From: Bradyrhizobium canariense
GTDB taxonomy: Bacteria > Pseudomonadota > Alphaproteobacteria > Rhizobiales > Xanthobacteraceae
NCBI RefSeq assembly: GCF_900105125.1
Contig: NZ_LT629750.1
Location: forward strand, 6,847,001 to 6,911,000
DNA length: 64,000 nt
Direction of reading: 5' to 3'
Both the position numbers and the translations under genes were made by a program. Below are positions 39,913 to 48,652 of this stretch, piece by piece. The notes below the pieces were generated by a model that made no database searches, was not told where the DNA came from, and was given only the letters and a program-made list of their open reading frames with translations. How positions within the stretch are numbered: position 1 is the first letter of the stretch; every line of letters starts with the position of its first letter.

Positions 39913-40718
39913 TGCAGTCGATTCCCGGGCGTCGCGTCATCATGGCGTTGTTCCTGATCTTCCTGTTGCTGCCGATCTACTGGCTCGTCAACATGAGCTT
40001 CAAGACCAACGAAGAGATCGTCTCGACCATGACGCTGTGGCCGCATCAGCCGACCATCGCCAACTACCTGCGCATCTTCACCGACGAGAGCTGGTATTCC
40101 GGCTACATCAATTCGCTGAAATACGTCGTCATCAATACCATCATCTCGATTTCGGTGGCGTTGCCCGCCGCCTACGCGTTTTCGCGCTATCGCTTCCTCG
40201 GCGACAAGCATCTGTTCTTCTGGCTGCTGTCGAACCGGATGGCGCCGGCGGCGGTCTACGCGCTGCCGTTCTTCAATCTTTATTCGGCGATCAACCTGTT
40301 CGATACGCCGTGGGCGGTGGCGCTGGCGCATTGCATCTTCAACGTGCCGCTGGCGGTGTGGATCCTGGAAGGATTCGTATCCGGCGTGCCGCGCGAGATC
40401 GACGAAACCGCCTTCCTCGACGGCTACTCGTTCCCGCGCTTCTTCATCAAGATCCTGGTGCCGCTGATCGCGAGCGGCATCGGCGTCGCGGCTTTCTTCT
40501 GCTTCATGTTTTCCTGGGTCGAATTGCTGCTGGCGCGCACGCTGACATCGGTGAACGCCAAGCCGATCGCGGCAGTGATGACCCGGACCGTCTCGGCCGC
40601 CGGCATGGATTGGGGATTGCTGGCCGCGGCCGGCGTTTTGACCATCATCCCCGGCGCGCTGGTGATCTGGTTCGTCCGCAACTACATCGCGCGCGGCTTC
40701 GCGCTCGGCAGGGTTTAG
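39912..40718 (+). CDS. glpQ: Glycerol ABC transporter permease 2
   Basis: 268 residues, a MalG-type permease with six helices. It begins IPGRRVIMALFLIFLLLPIYWLVNMSFKTNEEI and the EAA loop reads EIDETAFLDGYSFPRFFIKILVPLIASG. ATG 39912 overlaps the stop of glpP and has AAGGGAG about 8 nt upstream, so a much longer in-frame extension upstream was rejected. It pairs with GlpP in the membrane. The next gene, glpU, is separated by a family C repeat, the only large gap in the transporter operon. Confidence 0.92.
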   Translation: MQSIPGRRVIMALFLIFLLLPIYWLVNMSFKTNEEIVSTMTLWPHQPTIANYLRIFTDESWYSGYINSLKYVVINTIISISVALPAAYAFSRYRFLGDKHLFFWLLSNRMAPAAVYALPFFNLYSAINLFDTPWAVALAHCIFNVPLAVWILEGFVSGVPREIDETAFLDGYSFPRFFIKILVPLIASGIGVAAFFCFMFSWVELLLARTLTSVNAKPIAAVMTRTVSAAGMDWGLLAAAGVLTIIPGALVIWFVRNYIARGFALGRV

Positions 40719-40761
40719 TTCGATGATCATTCAATCGAAGTGGATCAGATTGTCTTGCTTT

Positions 40762-40868
40762 ACCTCTCCCGTTGGGAGAGGTCGGCGCGTAGCGCCGGGT
40801 GAGGGGTTACAGCCTTACGATAGACCGTACCCCCTCACCCCAACCCTCTCCCCATGGGAGAGGGGGGG
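40762..40868. repeat. Family C repeat, copy 2, inside the glp operon
   Basis: Arms ACCTCTCCCGTTGGGAGAGG and CCTCTCCCCATGGGAGAGG flank a TCGGCGCGTAGCGCCGGGT hairpin and a GTACCCCCTCACCC stretch. It separates glpQ from glpU and may fold into a stem-loop in the message, reducing read-through or protecting the upstream part. Confidence 0.85.
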
Positions 40869-40902
40869 CAGTTCCCTCGTGGTCGGATGGGAGCAATAAG
40901 CC

Positions 40903-41229
40903 ATGGAAAATATCGCATGGATGGCCTGGACGCTTCCGACCGCGATCTTCTTCGTGCTGCTCGCCACGACGCTGGCTGTCATGACCTGGCTCGCCGTTGC
41001 CTATCCGGAAGCCGAACGCGTCGGCGTCCTTCGCATCCCGACGACGCGCGGCGACCGTTTGTTCATTTCACTGATCCTGACTGCCGTCATCCATCTGCTG
41101 TGGATCGGCTTCGTCGGCACCGACACGATCGCGACGCTTCCGATCGGAGAGGGAGTTGAAATATCGAGCCTGTGGCTCGCTAGCCTGATTTCGCTTGTTT
41201 CGGCCGTGGTGATTTTTCGCACGGTCTGA
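40903..41229 (+). CDS. glpU: Small integral membrane protein of the glycerol transporter (DUF2160)
   Basis: 108 residues with three hydrophobic helices: WMAWTLPTAIFFVLLATTLAVMTWLAV, LFISLILTAVIHLLWIGFVG and LWLASLISLVSAVVIFRTV. The middle loop YPEAERVGVLRIPTTRGDRL is typical of DUF2160 proteins, which occur almost only in glpSTPQUV-type operons. Its role in glycerol uptake is not known; it may assist the permease or bind the solute-binding protein. ATG 40903 has GGGAG upstream. Confidence 0.88.
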   Translation: MENIAWMAWTLPTAIFFVLLATTLAVMTWLAVAYPEAERVGVLRIPTTRGDRLFISLILTAVIHLLWIGFVGTDTIATLPIGEGVEISSLWLASLISLVSAVVIFRTV

Positions 41230-41304
41230 CGCGGGTGAAAAAGAGCAGATCCGGGAGATCAACCCGGGCCTGAGTACGTTTGTCGCTGCAACGGAGGAAT
41301 CAAC

Positions 41305-43098
41305 ATGCGACACTTAGAGAGAAGGAAAGGTCCTTTGACCAGGACCCGCTTTTGGATGATGACAAGTGCGGTCGCGTTGACAGCAGCTTCTGCTGCATTC
41401 ACCGCGCCTGCGATTGCGGACGAGGCTGCTGCGAAGAAGTGGATCGACTCGGAGTTTCAACCTTCGACGTTGTCCAAGGAAGACCAGATGAAGGAGATGG
41501 AGTGGTTCATCAAGGCCGCTGCACCTTTCAAGGGAATGGAGATCAACGCCGTTTCCGAAACGCTGACCGTGCATGAATATGAATCCAAGACGCTGGCCAA
41601 GGCGTTCGAGGAAATCACGGGCATCAAGGTCAAGCACGACATCATCCAGGAAGGTGACGTCGTGGAAAAGATCCAGACCCAGATGCAGTCAGGCAAGAAC
41701 GTGTACGACGCCTGGATCAACGACTCCGACTTCATCGGAACGCACTTCCGGTACGGTCAGGCCGTCGACTTGACGGACTGGATGGCCGGCGAAGGCAAGG
41801 ACGTGACCAATCCGGGGCTCGACGTGAATGACTTCATCGGCAAGTCGTTCACCACAGCGCCGAATGGCCATCTCTACCAGTTGCCCGACCAGCAGTTCGC
41901 GAACCTCTATTGGTTCCGCTACGACTGGTTCAGCAATCCGGAATACAAGGCCAAGTTCAAGGCCAAGTATGGCTACGATCTCGGCGTTCCCGTGAACTGG
42001 TCGGCCTATGAAGACATCGCTGATTTCTTCACCAACGACATCAAGGAAATCAACGGCGTCAGGGTCTATGGTCACATGGACTACGGCAAGAAGGACCCCT
42101 CGCTCGGATGGCGCTTCACCGACGCGTGGTTGTCGATGGCCGGCAACGGCGACAAGGGCATCCCGAACGGTCTGCCCGTCGACGAATGGGGCATCCGCAT
42201 GGAAGGCTGTCGTCCGGTCGGCTCGTCCGTCGAGCGTGGCGGCGACGTCAACGGTCCGGCGGCGGTCTATTCGATCGTCAAATATCTCGACTGGATGAAG
42301 AAATATGCCCCGCCGCAGGCGCAAGGCATGACCTTCTCCGAATCGGGACCGGTGCCGTCACAGGGCAATATCGCGCAGCAGATCTTCTGGTACACCGCCT
42401 TCACCGCCGACATGGTGAAGCCCGGTCTGCCGGTCATGAATGCTGACGGTACGCCGAAATGGCGCATGGCTCCGTCGCCGCACGGCGCGTACTGGAAAGA
42501 AGGCATGAAGCTCGGCTATCAGGACGTGGGTTCGGTGACGCTGCTGAAGTCCACCCCGCTCGACCGCCGCAAGGCAGCCTGGCTGTATCAGCAGTTCATC
42601 GTCTCCAAGACGGTGTCCCTGAAGAAGAGCCATGTCGGTCTCACCTTCATTCGTGAATCCGACATCTGGGACAAGTCATTCACCGAGCGTGCACCGAAGC
42701 TCGGCGGCTTGATCGAGTTCTACCGCTCGCCGGCGCGCGTGCAGTGGACCCCGACCGGCAACAACGTGCCGGATTACCCGAAGCTCGCGCAATTGTGGTG
42801 GCAGAACATCGGCGATGCGTCGTCCGGTGCGAAGACGCCGCAGCAGGCGATGGATTCGCTGGCAGCCGCACAGGACTCGGTGATGGAGCGTCTGGAGAAA
42901 TCCGGCGTTCAGGGTGCTTGCGGACCGAAGCTGAACAAGAAGGAGACGGCCGAATATTGGTTCGCCAAATCGGCCAAGGACGGCAACATCGCTCCGCAGC
43001 GCAAGCTGGCGAACGAGAAGCCGCAGGGCGAAACGATCGACTACGACACGCTGATCAAGTCGTGGCCGGCATCTCCGCCCAAGCGCGCCTCGAACTGA
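41305..43098 (+). CDS. glpV: Glycerol ABC transporter solute-binding protein
   Basis: 597 residues, longer than most family 1 binding proteins. The signal peptide is basic then hydrophobic (RTRFWMMTSAVALTAASAAFTAPAIADEA). The mature part has the binding-protein pattern: FEEITGIKVKHDIIQEGDVVEKIQTQMQSGKNVYDAWINDSDFIG, then a Trp/Tyr-rich region and RMAPSPHGAYWKEGMKLGYQDVGSVTLLKSTP. It captures glycerol in the periplasm and delivers it to GlpPQ-ST. ATG 41305 follows GGAGG. It is the last gene of the operon. Confidence 0.92.
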   Translation: MRHLERRKGPLTRTRFWMMTSAVALTAASAAFTAPAIADEAAAKKWIDSEFQPSTLSKEDQMKEMEWFIKAAAPFKGMEINAVSETLTVHEYESKTLAKAFEEITGIKVKHDIIQEGDVVEKIQTQMQSGKNVYDAWINDSDFIGTHFRYGQAVDLTDWMAGEGKDVTNPGLDVNDFIGKSFTTAPNGHLYQLPDQQFANLYWFRYDWFSNPEYKAKFKAKYGYDLGVPVNWSAYEDIADFFTNDIKEINGVRVYGHMDYGKKDPSLGWRFTDAWLSMAGNGDKGIPNGLPVDEWGIRMEGCRPVGSSVERGGDVNGPAAVYSIVKYLDWMKKYAPPQAQGMTFSESGPVPSQGNIAQQIFWYTAFTADMVKPGLPVMNADGTPKWRMAPSPHGAYWKEGMKLGYQDVGSVTLLKSTPLDRRKAAWLYQQFIVSKTVSLKKSHVGLTFIRESDIWDKSFTERAPKLGGLIEFYRSPARVQWTPTGNNVPDYPKLAQLWWQNIGDASSGAKTPQQAMDSLAAAQDSVMERLEKSGVQGACGPKLNKKETAEYWFAKSAKDGNIAPQRKLANEKPQGETIDYDTLIKSWPASPPKRASN

Positions 43099-43153
43099 GG
43101 CTGCTCAACATCGTCATGGCCGGGCTTGACCCGGGCGCGGCGAGAAAGAAAAC

Positions 43154-43181
43154 AGAAGGCCGGGAGCGATCCCGGCCTTCT
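43154..43181 (+). terminator. Hairpin after glpV
   Basis: AGAAGGCCGGGA (43154-43165) and TCCCGGCCTTCT (43170-43181) form a perfect 12-bp stem with a GCGA tetraloop, 56 bp after the glpV stop. No U run follows on the plus strand, so termination may be partial. A near-identical hairpin lies at 44898. Confidence 0.6.
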
Positions 43182-43183
43182 GG

Positions 43184-43260
43184 CGTCATTGCGAGCGAAG
43201 CGACGAAGCAATCCAGACGTTTGCGCGACTCTGGATTGCTTCGCTTCGCTCGCAATGACG
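43184..43260. repeat. Family B palindromic repeat, copy 1
   Basis: CGTCATTGCGAGCGAAGCG at the start and CTTCGCTCGCAATGACG at the end are inverted; inside, AAGCAATCCAGA and TCTGGATTGCTT pair as well. The whole unit is a near-complete long hairpin. Further copies are at 55834 and 61660. Confidence 0.9.
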
Positions 43261-43291
43261 ATATTATCGGCCATCAGCACAGGAGTTTGCC

Positions 43292-44008
43292 ATGCGTATG
43301 ATCTTCCGCTGCGATCCGGCATTGTCGGATCATTTGCCACGGCCGATTTTGGCGCGCGGCGCGCTGCCCGACTGGCTCCGCGCCATGCCCACGAAAGCGC
43401 ATTCGGAAATCCACGGCCGCGAAATCCGCACCGTCAAGCAATGCCCGCCCTTCATCGACGCGATGGCCTATGGCGTGATGATTCTTTTGCCCTGTGATGT
43501 CGCCGTTGATCGCGGATCGTTTTCGTGGGACTGGGACATTCCGGAGCCATCGACAGCAGGACATCCGCGTGCGCCCCTCAGCTTTCACGTTCCGGCGCAG
43601 TTTCCGGATGCGCCTTTCGCAAGGGAAGGGCAGGCCGCGCTTAAGTTCAACAGCTTCTGGACCATCGAGCTTGAGCCGGAATGGTCGCTGTTTGCCACGC
43701 ATCCCATCAATCGCGACGATTTGCCGTTTCGCTTGATTTCGGGACTGGTGGATGCCGATCGCTTCCATGACGGCGGAATCAATTTCCCCGCGATCTGGAC
43801 GCAACCGGACTTTTCCGGCGTACTGCCAAAGGGCACGCCGGTAGCGCAGTGTTTTGCCGTGCCGCGCGCCGCGCCGCAGCTTGTGTTTGAAAGTTTCGAC
43901 GACAGTCACAAGGAGGCCTACGCGAAGACCGTGGCCGAGGTGTTGGCTACCCCCGGCGTTTATCGCAAGCGATTCCGCGCGCGACGCGGCCGTTCAACCG
44001 CCGAGTGA
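43292..44008 (+). CDS. Uncharacterised protein resembling DUF6065
   Basis: 238 residues, soluble, no signal peptide. Segments ILARGALPDWLRAMPTKA, TVKQCPPFIDAMAYGVMILLPCDV and FNSFWTIELEPEWSLFATHPINRDDLPFRLISGLVDAD are what I associate with DUF6065-type proteins, whose function is unknown; the C-terminus RKRFRARRGRSTAE is basic. ATG 43292 follows AGGAG (43281-43285). It overlaps the convergent TPR gene by 15 bp. I assign the family with moderate certainty only. Confidence 0.65.
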   Translation: MRMIFRCDPALSDHLPRPILARGALPDWLRAMPTKAHSEIHGREIRTVKQCPPFIDAMAYGVMILLPCDVAVDRGSFSWDWDIPEPSTAGHPRAPLSFHVPAQFPDAPFAREGQAALKFNSFWTIELEPEWSLFATHPINRDDLPFRLISGLVDADRFHDGGINFPAIWTQPDFSGVLPKGTPVAQCFAVPRAAPQLVFESFDDSHKEAYAKTVAEVLATPGVYRKRFRARRGRSTAE

Positions 44009-44806
44009 ACGGCGCAACGCCGCCTCATCGAGCCACAGGCGGCCGTGAGAGCCCGATGTCAGCGCCATCGCGATGGTGCCGAATGCCGAAGGGCGCAGCC
44101 GATAGGCCTCCGCATAGGCGCGCATCGCATTGTCCATGTCTCCGGTTTCCTGAAGCACGACGCCGAGATTGAGCGCGGCTTCGGCATAATCAGGTTTGAT
44201 TTCGAGCGCCTTGCGATAGGCCGTGGCGGCGCCGTTGTGGTCACGCAAATCCTGGCGCACGAGGCCGAGATCGAACCAGACCGAAGCAGGCGCATCGCCA
44301 CTGACCGCACGTTCGAGCAAATGAGCGGCAGCATCATAATCGCCATCTTCGTATGCGATCTGCCCGAGCCGCGCCGCGGCCTCCTGGTGCTGCGGGATGA
44401 TTTGTAGAATGGCGCGCCAGGCCTCGCGCGCCTGCGGCTTGAGACCGGCATGGTCCAGCGTCCGCGCCTTTTCGAGGAAGGCTTCGCGTTGCGGCGCAAT
44501 CTCGATCGCCCGATCCAGATGAGATAGCGCGCCGTTATAATCCTTGGCGCCGCGCGCGATGCGGGCCGCGAGCAGATGCGCCGCCGCGTTTCCGGGGCGC
44601 TTGGCGAGACTTGTCTCGACATGCGCGCGGGCTGCCTGAACCTCGCCTGTGGAGAAAAGCACAGCGGCCAGCAGATGGCTCAGCATGGGATCGCCGGGCT
44701 GCCGGCTTAAGCCTTTCTCGCAAAGCTTGCGCGCCTCGCCGGGCTGGCCGGCGTTAAAGGCCGCCGTCGCGCGGCGAACGATCTCCTCGGTGTTATCAGG
44801 GGTCAT
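43994..44806 (-). CDS. Tetratricopeptide repeat (TPR) protein
   Basis: 270 residues made of about six to seven TPR-like helix pairs, e.g. EARKLCEKGLSRQPGDPMLSHLLAAVLFSTGE, AAHLLERAVSGDAPASVWFDLGLVRQD and AATAYRKALEIKPDYAEAALNLGVVLQETGD. TPR arrays bind partner proteins. There is no signal peptide and no fused enzyme domain, so it is probably a cytosolic adaptor; the last part (GRLWLDEAALRRSLGG) resembles ends of methyltransferase- or sulfotransferase-linked TPR proteins, but no such domain follows. ATG 44806 gives a good N-terminus. Confidence 0.8.
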   Translation of the reverse strand: MTPDNTEEIVRRATAAFNAGQPGEARKLCEKGLSRQPGDPMLSHLLAAVLFSTGEVQAARAHVETSLAKRPGNAAAHLLAARIARGAKDYNGALSHLDRAIEIAPQREAFLEKARTLDHAGLKPQAREAWRAILQIIPQHQEAAARLGQIAYEDGDYDAAAHLLERAVSGDAPASVWFDLGLVRQDLRDHNGAATAYRKALEIKPDYAEAALNLGVVLQETGDMDNAMRAYAEAYRLRPSAFGTIAMALTSGSHGRLWLDEAALRRSLGG

Positions 44807-44895
44807 ATGCTTCGATCATGCCTGCTTACGGCGAAGGTGAACGCCGGGCACATTAGGGCAAAAGATCGGCTGAGCAAAAAAGCAATCGCGAACGC

Positions 44896-44923
44896 AAAAA
44901 GGCCGGGAGCGATCCCGGCCTTT
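44896..44923 (-). terminator. Terminator hairpin downstream of the OYE reductase gene
   Basis: AAAGGCCGGGA (44898-44908) and TCCCGGCCTTT (44913-44923) form an 11-bp stem around GCGA. On the minus strand it is followed by a five-U run (A run 44896-44900), fitting an intrinsic terminator for the reductase, about 165 bp after its stop; the plus strand has only TTTCCTTTT. Confidence 0.7.
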
Positions 44924-44972
44924 CCTTTTAAAAATAAGATATTCCGCAGACAGACTTCGGCGAAAGCGGGCT

Positions 44973-45063
44973 CCCTCTCCGATGGGGAGAGGGGTACGGT
45001 CTATCGTTAGTCAGGAACCCCTCACCCGGCGCTACGCGCCGACCTCTCCCAATGGGAGAGGTG
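44973..45063. repeat. Family C repeat, copy 3 (inverted)
   Basis: It reads CCTCTCCGATGGGGAGAGG at the start, then a GTACGGTCTATCG segment, CACCCGGCGCTACGCGCCGA and ends CCTCTCCCAATGGGAGAGG. It is the reverse complement of the orientation at 22793 and 40762. It lies between the reductase gene and its hairpin. Confidence 0.85.
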
Positions 45064-45086
45064 AGGCGTCGCGGCCGCCTCTCACT

Positions 45087-46190
45087 CTACTGCGCCGCGT
45101 CCAGCGCCTCGCCCAGCACCGGATAATCGGTGTAGCCCTTGGCGCCGCCGCCGTAGAAGGTGGCCTTATCCGGCGTGTTGAGCAGCGCGCCGCTCTTCAG
45201 ACGCTCGACCAGATCCGGATTGGCGATGTAGGGCTTGCCGAACGCGATCAGGTCGGCCGCATTGGCCGCGAGCACTTTGGTTGCCAATTCGAAGTCGTAA
45301 CCGTTGTTGGCGATATAGGCTCCCTTGAAACGTTTGCGCAGCGAGCCGTAGTCGAACGGCGCGATGTCGCGCGGGCCGCCGGTCGCGCCCTCGATGACGT
45401 GGATGTAGACGAGCTTCAGCGCATTGAGATGATCGACGATGTAGTCGAACAGCGGCTGCGGATTGCTGTCGGAAATATCATTCGCCGGCGTCACCGGCGA
45501 GATGCGAATGCCGGTTCGCTCCGGCCCGATTTCCGCAGCCACCACCTTTGAGACTTCCAGCATCAGCTTGGCGCGGTTCTCGATCGATCCGCCGTAAGCG
45601 TCGGTGCGCTTGTTGGTGCCGTCCTTGGCGAACTGGTCGAGCAGGTAACCATTGGCGCCATGAACCTCGACACCGTCGAAGCCGGCTTCGATGGCATTCG
45701 CCGCGCCGCGCTTGAAGCTCTCGATAATGCCGGGGACTTCTTCCAGCGTCAGCGCACGCGGCTCGGAGATTTCGGTGAAGGTGTTGTTGACGAAGGTCTT
45801 GCCGTTGGCGCGGATCGCCGAGGGCGCAACCGGCGCGCCGTTATTGGGCTGCAGCGAGGTGTGCGAGACGCGGCCGACATGCCAGGCCTGAAGAAAGATG
45901 CGTCCGCCGCGCGCATGTACGCGGTCCGTGACCTTGCGCCAGCCGGCGACTTGTTCTTTCGAGTAGATGCCGGGGGTGTCCTGATATCCCTGGCCCTGTT
46001 GCGAGACCTGGCTCGCTTCGGAGATCAAAAGGCCTGCGGAAGCGCGCTGGCCGTAATATTCGACGGCTAACGGATTGGGCACCAGCCCCGCCAGTGCGCG
46101 GTTGCGGGTCAGGGGCGCCATCACAAGTCGATTGGGGAGTGTAAGAGGCCCAAGCTTGTAGGTGTCGAAAAGTTTGGTCGGCGTGCTCAT
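45087..46190 (-). CDS. Old yellow enzyme family alkene reductase (NemA-like)
   Basis: 367 residues, an FMN-dependent TIM barrel. Family motifs are LGPLTLPNRLVMAPLTRNRA, ISEASQVSQQGQGYQDTPGIYS, LQAWHVGRVSH (His/Asn pair that binds substrate), FDGVEVHGANGYLLDQF and NANRTDAYGGSIENRAK-type sequence (here TNKRTDAYGGSIENRAKLMLEV). Such enzymes reduce activated C=C bonds of enones, maleimides and nitrate esters with NADPH. ATG 46190 has GGAACATC upstream. It is monocistronic; no repressor of the NemR type is adjacent. Confidence 0.9.
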   Translation of the reverse strand: MSTPTKLFDTYKLGPLTLPNRLVMAPLTRNRALAGLVPNPLAVEYYGQRASAGLLISEASQVSQQGQGYQDTPGIYSKEQVAGWRKVTDRVHARGGRIFLQAWHVGRVSHTSLQPNNGAPVAPSAIRANGKTFVNNTFTEISEPRALTLEEVPGIIESFKRGAANAIEAGFDGVEVHGANGYLLDQFAKDGTNKRTDAYGGSIENRAKLMLEVSKVVAAEIGPERTGIRISPVTPANDISDSNPQPLFDYIVDHLNALKLVYIHVIEGATGGPRDIAPFDYGSLRKRFKGAYIANNGYDFELATKVLAANAADLIAFGKPYIANPDLVERLKSGALLNTPDKATFYGGGAKGYTDYPVLGEALDAAQ

Positions 46191-46412
46191 TTTTTGATGT
46201 TCCAGGAAAATTGCAGGTCAGGAGGAGGTGGGCATTCCCAGGCTTCGCTGCAATGCCGCAAGCCATTCCGGGGCTGCAAATGAGCCGCGCCCGACGCTTG
46301 CCATGGGATCGGCATCGAGAAGCATGATTTATCCGAAATCAGGCAAGACGCAGCATAAACGATCTCTCATCGTGCTGCGAGCGCTGGATCGGACCGATGC
46401 GAAGGGGGATGG

Positions 46413-46519
46413 CGTCATTCCGGGGCGACACGAAAGTGTCGAACCCGGAATCTCGAGATTCCCCGATGTGCAATTGCACATCTGAGGTTCGCTCGTTTCA
46501 CTCGCGCCCCGGAATGACG
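46413..46519. repeat. Family A repeat, copy 4
   Basis: Arms GTCATTCCGGGGCGACACG and CGCCCCGGAATGACGA. The inner 18-nt palindrome GATGTGCAATTGCACATC is at 46465-46482. The 423-bp gap 46191-46613 contains this repeat, a solitary copy of the same palindrome at 46557-46574 and no gene. Confidence 0.85.
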
Positions 46520-46556
46520 AAAGAAGCGCGGTCCGGCCTCGCGCTTCGCGCCCTTG

Positions 46557-46574
46557 GATGTGCAATTGCACATC
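46557..46574. repeat. Solitary copy of the family A inner palindrome
   Basis: GATGTGCAATTGCACATC followed by CGAGGTTC, without the outer CATTCCGGGG arms. It shows that the inner palindrome can exist apart from the full repeat, here 38 bp from copy 4. Confidence 0.7.
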
Positions 46575-46613
46575 CGAGGTTCAGCCCTGCCTGCGGGCTG
46601 CCCGGAGTGATAA

Positions 46614-47117
46614 TTAGCTCACGCCGAGAAAATCGCGCTTGCCGATTTCCACGCCGTTATGGCGCAAAATGCCGTGCGCGGTCGCGGCGTGGAAATAGAA
46701 ATTCGGGAAGGCGACGTTGCTCAGGAATTGCTGGCCCTTGAGTGTCATGGTTTTGTCGGGGCCGGTGGGAAAGGTGACATCGCGGCTATCGGCGCCGTCG
46801 AACTGCGCGGGCTTGAACGTCTTCACATAATCGATGGTCTTGGCCAGCCGTTGCCTGAGTTCTTCAAAGCTTTTCTCAGTGTCCGGCGTGGAAGGCACCT
46901 CGCTGCCGGTCAGGCGCGCACAGCCCTTGGCGGCGAAATCGCACACCAGCTGAATCTGGCGGCTGAGCGGCAGCATGTCCGGATACAGCCGCGCGCCGAG
47001 CAGCACTTCGGGCTGGATATTCTTCGCCTTGCAGTGCGCCTCGGCCTTGGTGAGGATGCCCGAAAGGCTGCCGAGGATTTGCAGGAAGGCCGGAACGGTG
47101 GCGTCATAAAACGACAT
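46614..47117 (-). CDS. DUF1993 domain-containing protein
   Basis: 167 residues. It begins MSFYDATVPAFLQILGSLSGILTKAEAHC and contains LLGARLYPDMLPLSRQIQLVCDFAAKGCARLTG, with the C-terminal NFYFHAATAHGILRHNGVEIGKRDFLG; all are DUF1993 hallmarks. The fold is a DinB-like four-helix bundle, possibly metal binding through His residues, but the function is not known. ATG 47117 was chosen over upstream open codons because it matches family N-termini exactly. Confidence 0.88.
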   Translation of the reverse strand: MSFYDATVPAFLQILGSLSGILTKAEAHCKAKNIQPEVLLGARLYPDMLPLSRQIQLVCDFAAKGCARLTGSEVPSTPDTEKSFEELRQRLAKTIDYVKTFKPAQFDGADSRDVTFPTGPDKTMTLKGQQFLSNVAFPNFYFHAATAHGILRHNGVEIGKRDFLGVS

Positions 47118-47280
47118 GTGATGCTCATTTCGTGTTGTGGAATATCGCCGGTGAAGACAGGCGCTACTCGAAGTGGTGCGGCGAGGGGTGAAATACAACT
47201 CTTTCTGCGCGCGGTCTTAGTCGAATATTCCACGGCGCGACCGGATCAGGTGAAGCGCCGCGGCGATAACACCTCTTCTC

Positions 47281-47304
47281 CCTCTCCCAGCAGGCGGGGA
47301 GAGG
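47281..47304. repeat. Family C remnant
   Basis: CCTCTCCCAGCAGGCGGGGAGAGG, a single hairpin arm of family C without the central GTACCCC and GGCGC segments. It lies just past the lytic transglycosylase stop (on its 3' side) and might act as its transcript-end hairpin. Confidence 0.55.
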
Positions 47305-47320
47305 TGATGCCCGTCATGTG

Positions 47321-48652
47321 TCAGCGCGCTGCCGGCAATGCCGTGGCCGCGGGCTGCGCGCGTGGGCCGCCGCGCATCCGCGCCACCAGTTCGGCTGTCG
47401 GCCAGGAATCGGCGGGCAGGCCGTATTTGATCTGCATCGCCTTGATGGCGGTGCGGCTTTGCTGGCCCAGCACGCCATCGACCTTGCCGACATTGAAACC
47501 CGCGCGCACCAGGAGCTGCTGCAATTCCCTGACTTCACTGAACGGCAATTGCGCGACTGGGCCCGATGGACGCCGCATCGGCGGCGCACCCGCAATGCGG
47601 CTCGCGAGATAGCCCGCGGTGGTCGAATAGATCAGCGAGTTATTCCACTCGGTATAGGCAGCGAAATTGGCATAGGCCAAAAACGCCGGTCCCATCCGCC
47701 CCATCGGCAACAGCACCGACGTCGGCATGTCATCGTTCGACAATGCGCGGCCATCGGGATAGGTGACGCCGAGCTGCGCCCATTTCGAACGCGGCAGTTG
47801 GATCGTCAGATCCGCCTGATCCCAGGGTAAGTTTGGCGGCACGCGAATTTCTTCCAGCCACGGCTCGCCGCGCCGCCATTTCAAGCCGTTGGCGATGTAG
47901 TTCGCGGTCGAGCCGATCACGTCGGGCGCGCTGCGCAGGAGATTGCGGCGTCCGTCGCCGTCATAATCGACGGCGTAGCTGAAATAATGCGTCGGCAGAA
48001 ATTGCGTCTGTCCGAGTTCGCCGGCCCACGATCCCACCATTTCGGGCGGCGTGAGATCGCCGCGACCGATGATCTTCAGCGCGGCAATGGTTTCGCCCTG
48101 AAACATCTCGGAGCGGCGGCAGTCATAGGCTAGCGACACCAGCGAGCGCAGCGTCGGCAGATTGCCCATGTTGGCGCCGAAGTCGCTCTCCAGGCCCCAG
48201 AACGCTGATATCACCGCCGGCGGCACGCCGTACTCCTTTTCGGCGCGCGCGAACGCTGCAGCATAGGTTTTGATCCTCGCCTGGCCCTGCTGCAATCGAT
48301 AAGGGGCGGCCATGCGGCCGGCAAATTCGGTGAAGATCTGTCCGAACACGCGCTGGCCGCGGTCGCGGTTGACGATGCCCTGGTCGTAGACCAGATACGG
48401 CGAGGCCTCGGCGACCGTGCGCTGCGAGACACCGGCCGCGACGGCCTGCTGTTTCAGTTCGCCAAGAAAGCGGTCGAAATTTTCGCCATTATGGCAGGAC
48501 GCTGCGCGCGGGGAAGGGGCTGTAGGGCGCGGGACCGGCGCCGGTTGCGCCGATGCTGGCTGTGGCCCGCACAAGATCGCCGACAAAATCGCGCCAACGA
48601 AGATGTGAGGGAAAAAATCAAGGAAAAGCCGTTTCGTTGAACACGTTCGCAT
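47321..48652 (-). CDS. Lytic murein transglycosylase (MltB type, SLT_2) with peptidoglycan-binding domain
   Basis: 443 residues. A signal peptide (FPHIFVGAILSAILCGPQPASAQ) and Pro-rich linker precede the catalytic domain at about 55-330, with YGVPPAVISAFWGLESDFGANMG (catalytic Glu155), ELGQTQFLPTHYFSYAVDYDGDGRRNLL and YIANGLKW. The C-terminal peptidoglycan-binding_1 domain has LPFSEVRELQQLLVRAGFNVGKVDGVLGQQSRTAIKAMQIKYGLP. The enzyme cuts the MurNAc-GlcNAc bond to form 1,6-anhydro ends in the periplasm. No lipobox is evident, so it is probably soluble rather than a lipoprotein. Confidence 0.92.
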   Translation of the reverse strand: MRTCSTKRLFLDFFPHIFVGAILSAILCGPQPASAQPAPVPRPTAPSPRAASCHNGENFDRFLGELKQQAVAAGVSQRTVAEASPYLVYDQGIVNRDRGQRVFGQIFTEFAGRMAAPYRLQQGQARIKTYAAAFARAEKEYGVPPAVISAFWGLESDFGANMGNLPTLRSLVSLAYDCRRSEMFQGETIAALKIIGRGDLTPPEMVGSWAGELGQTQFLPTHYFSYAVDYDGDGRRNLLRSAPDVIGSTANYIANGLKWRRGEPWLEEIRVPPNLPWDQADLTIQLPRSKWAQLGVTYPDGRALSNDDMPTSVLLPMGRMGPAFLAYANFAAYTEWNNSLIYSTTAGYLASRIAGAPPMRRPSGPVAQLPFSEVRELQQLLVRAGFNVGKVDGVLGQQSRTAIKAMQIKYGLPADSWPTAELVARMRGGPRAQPAATALPAAR

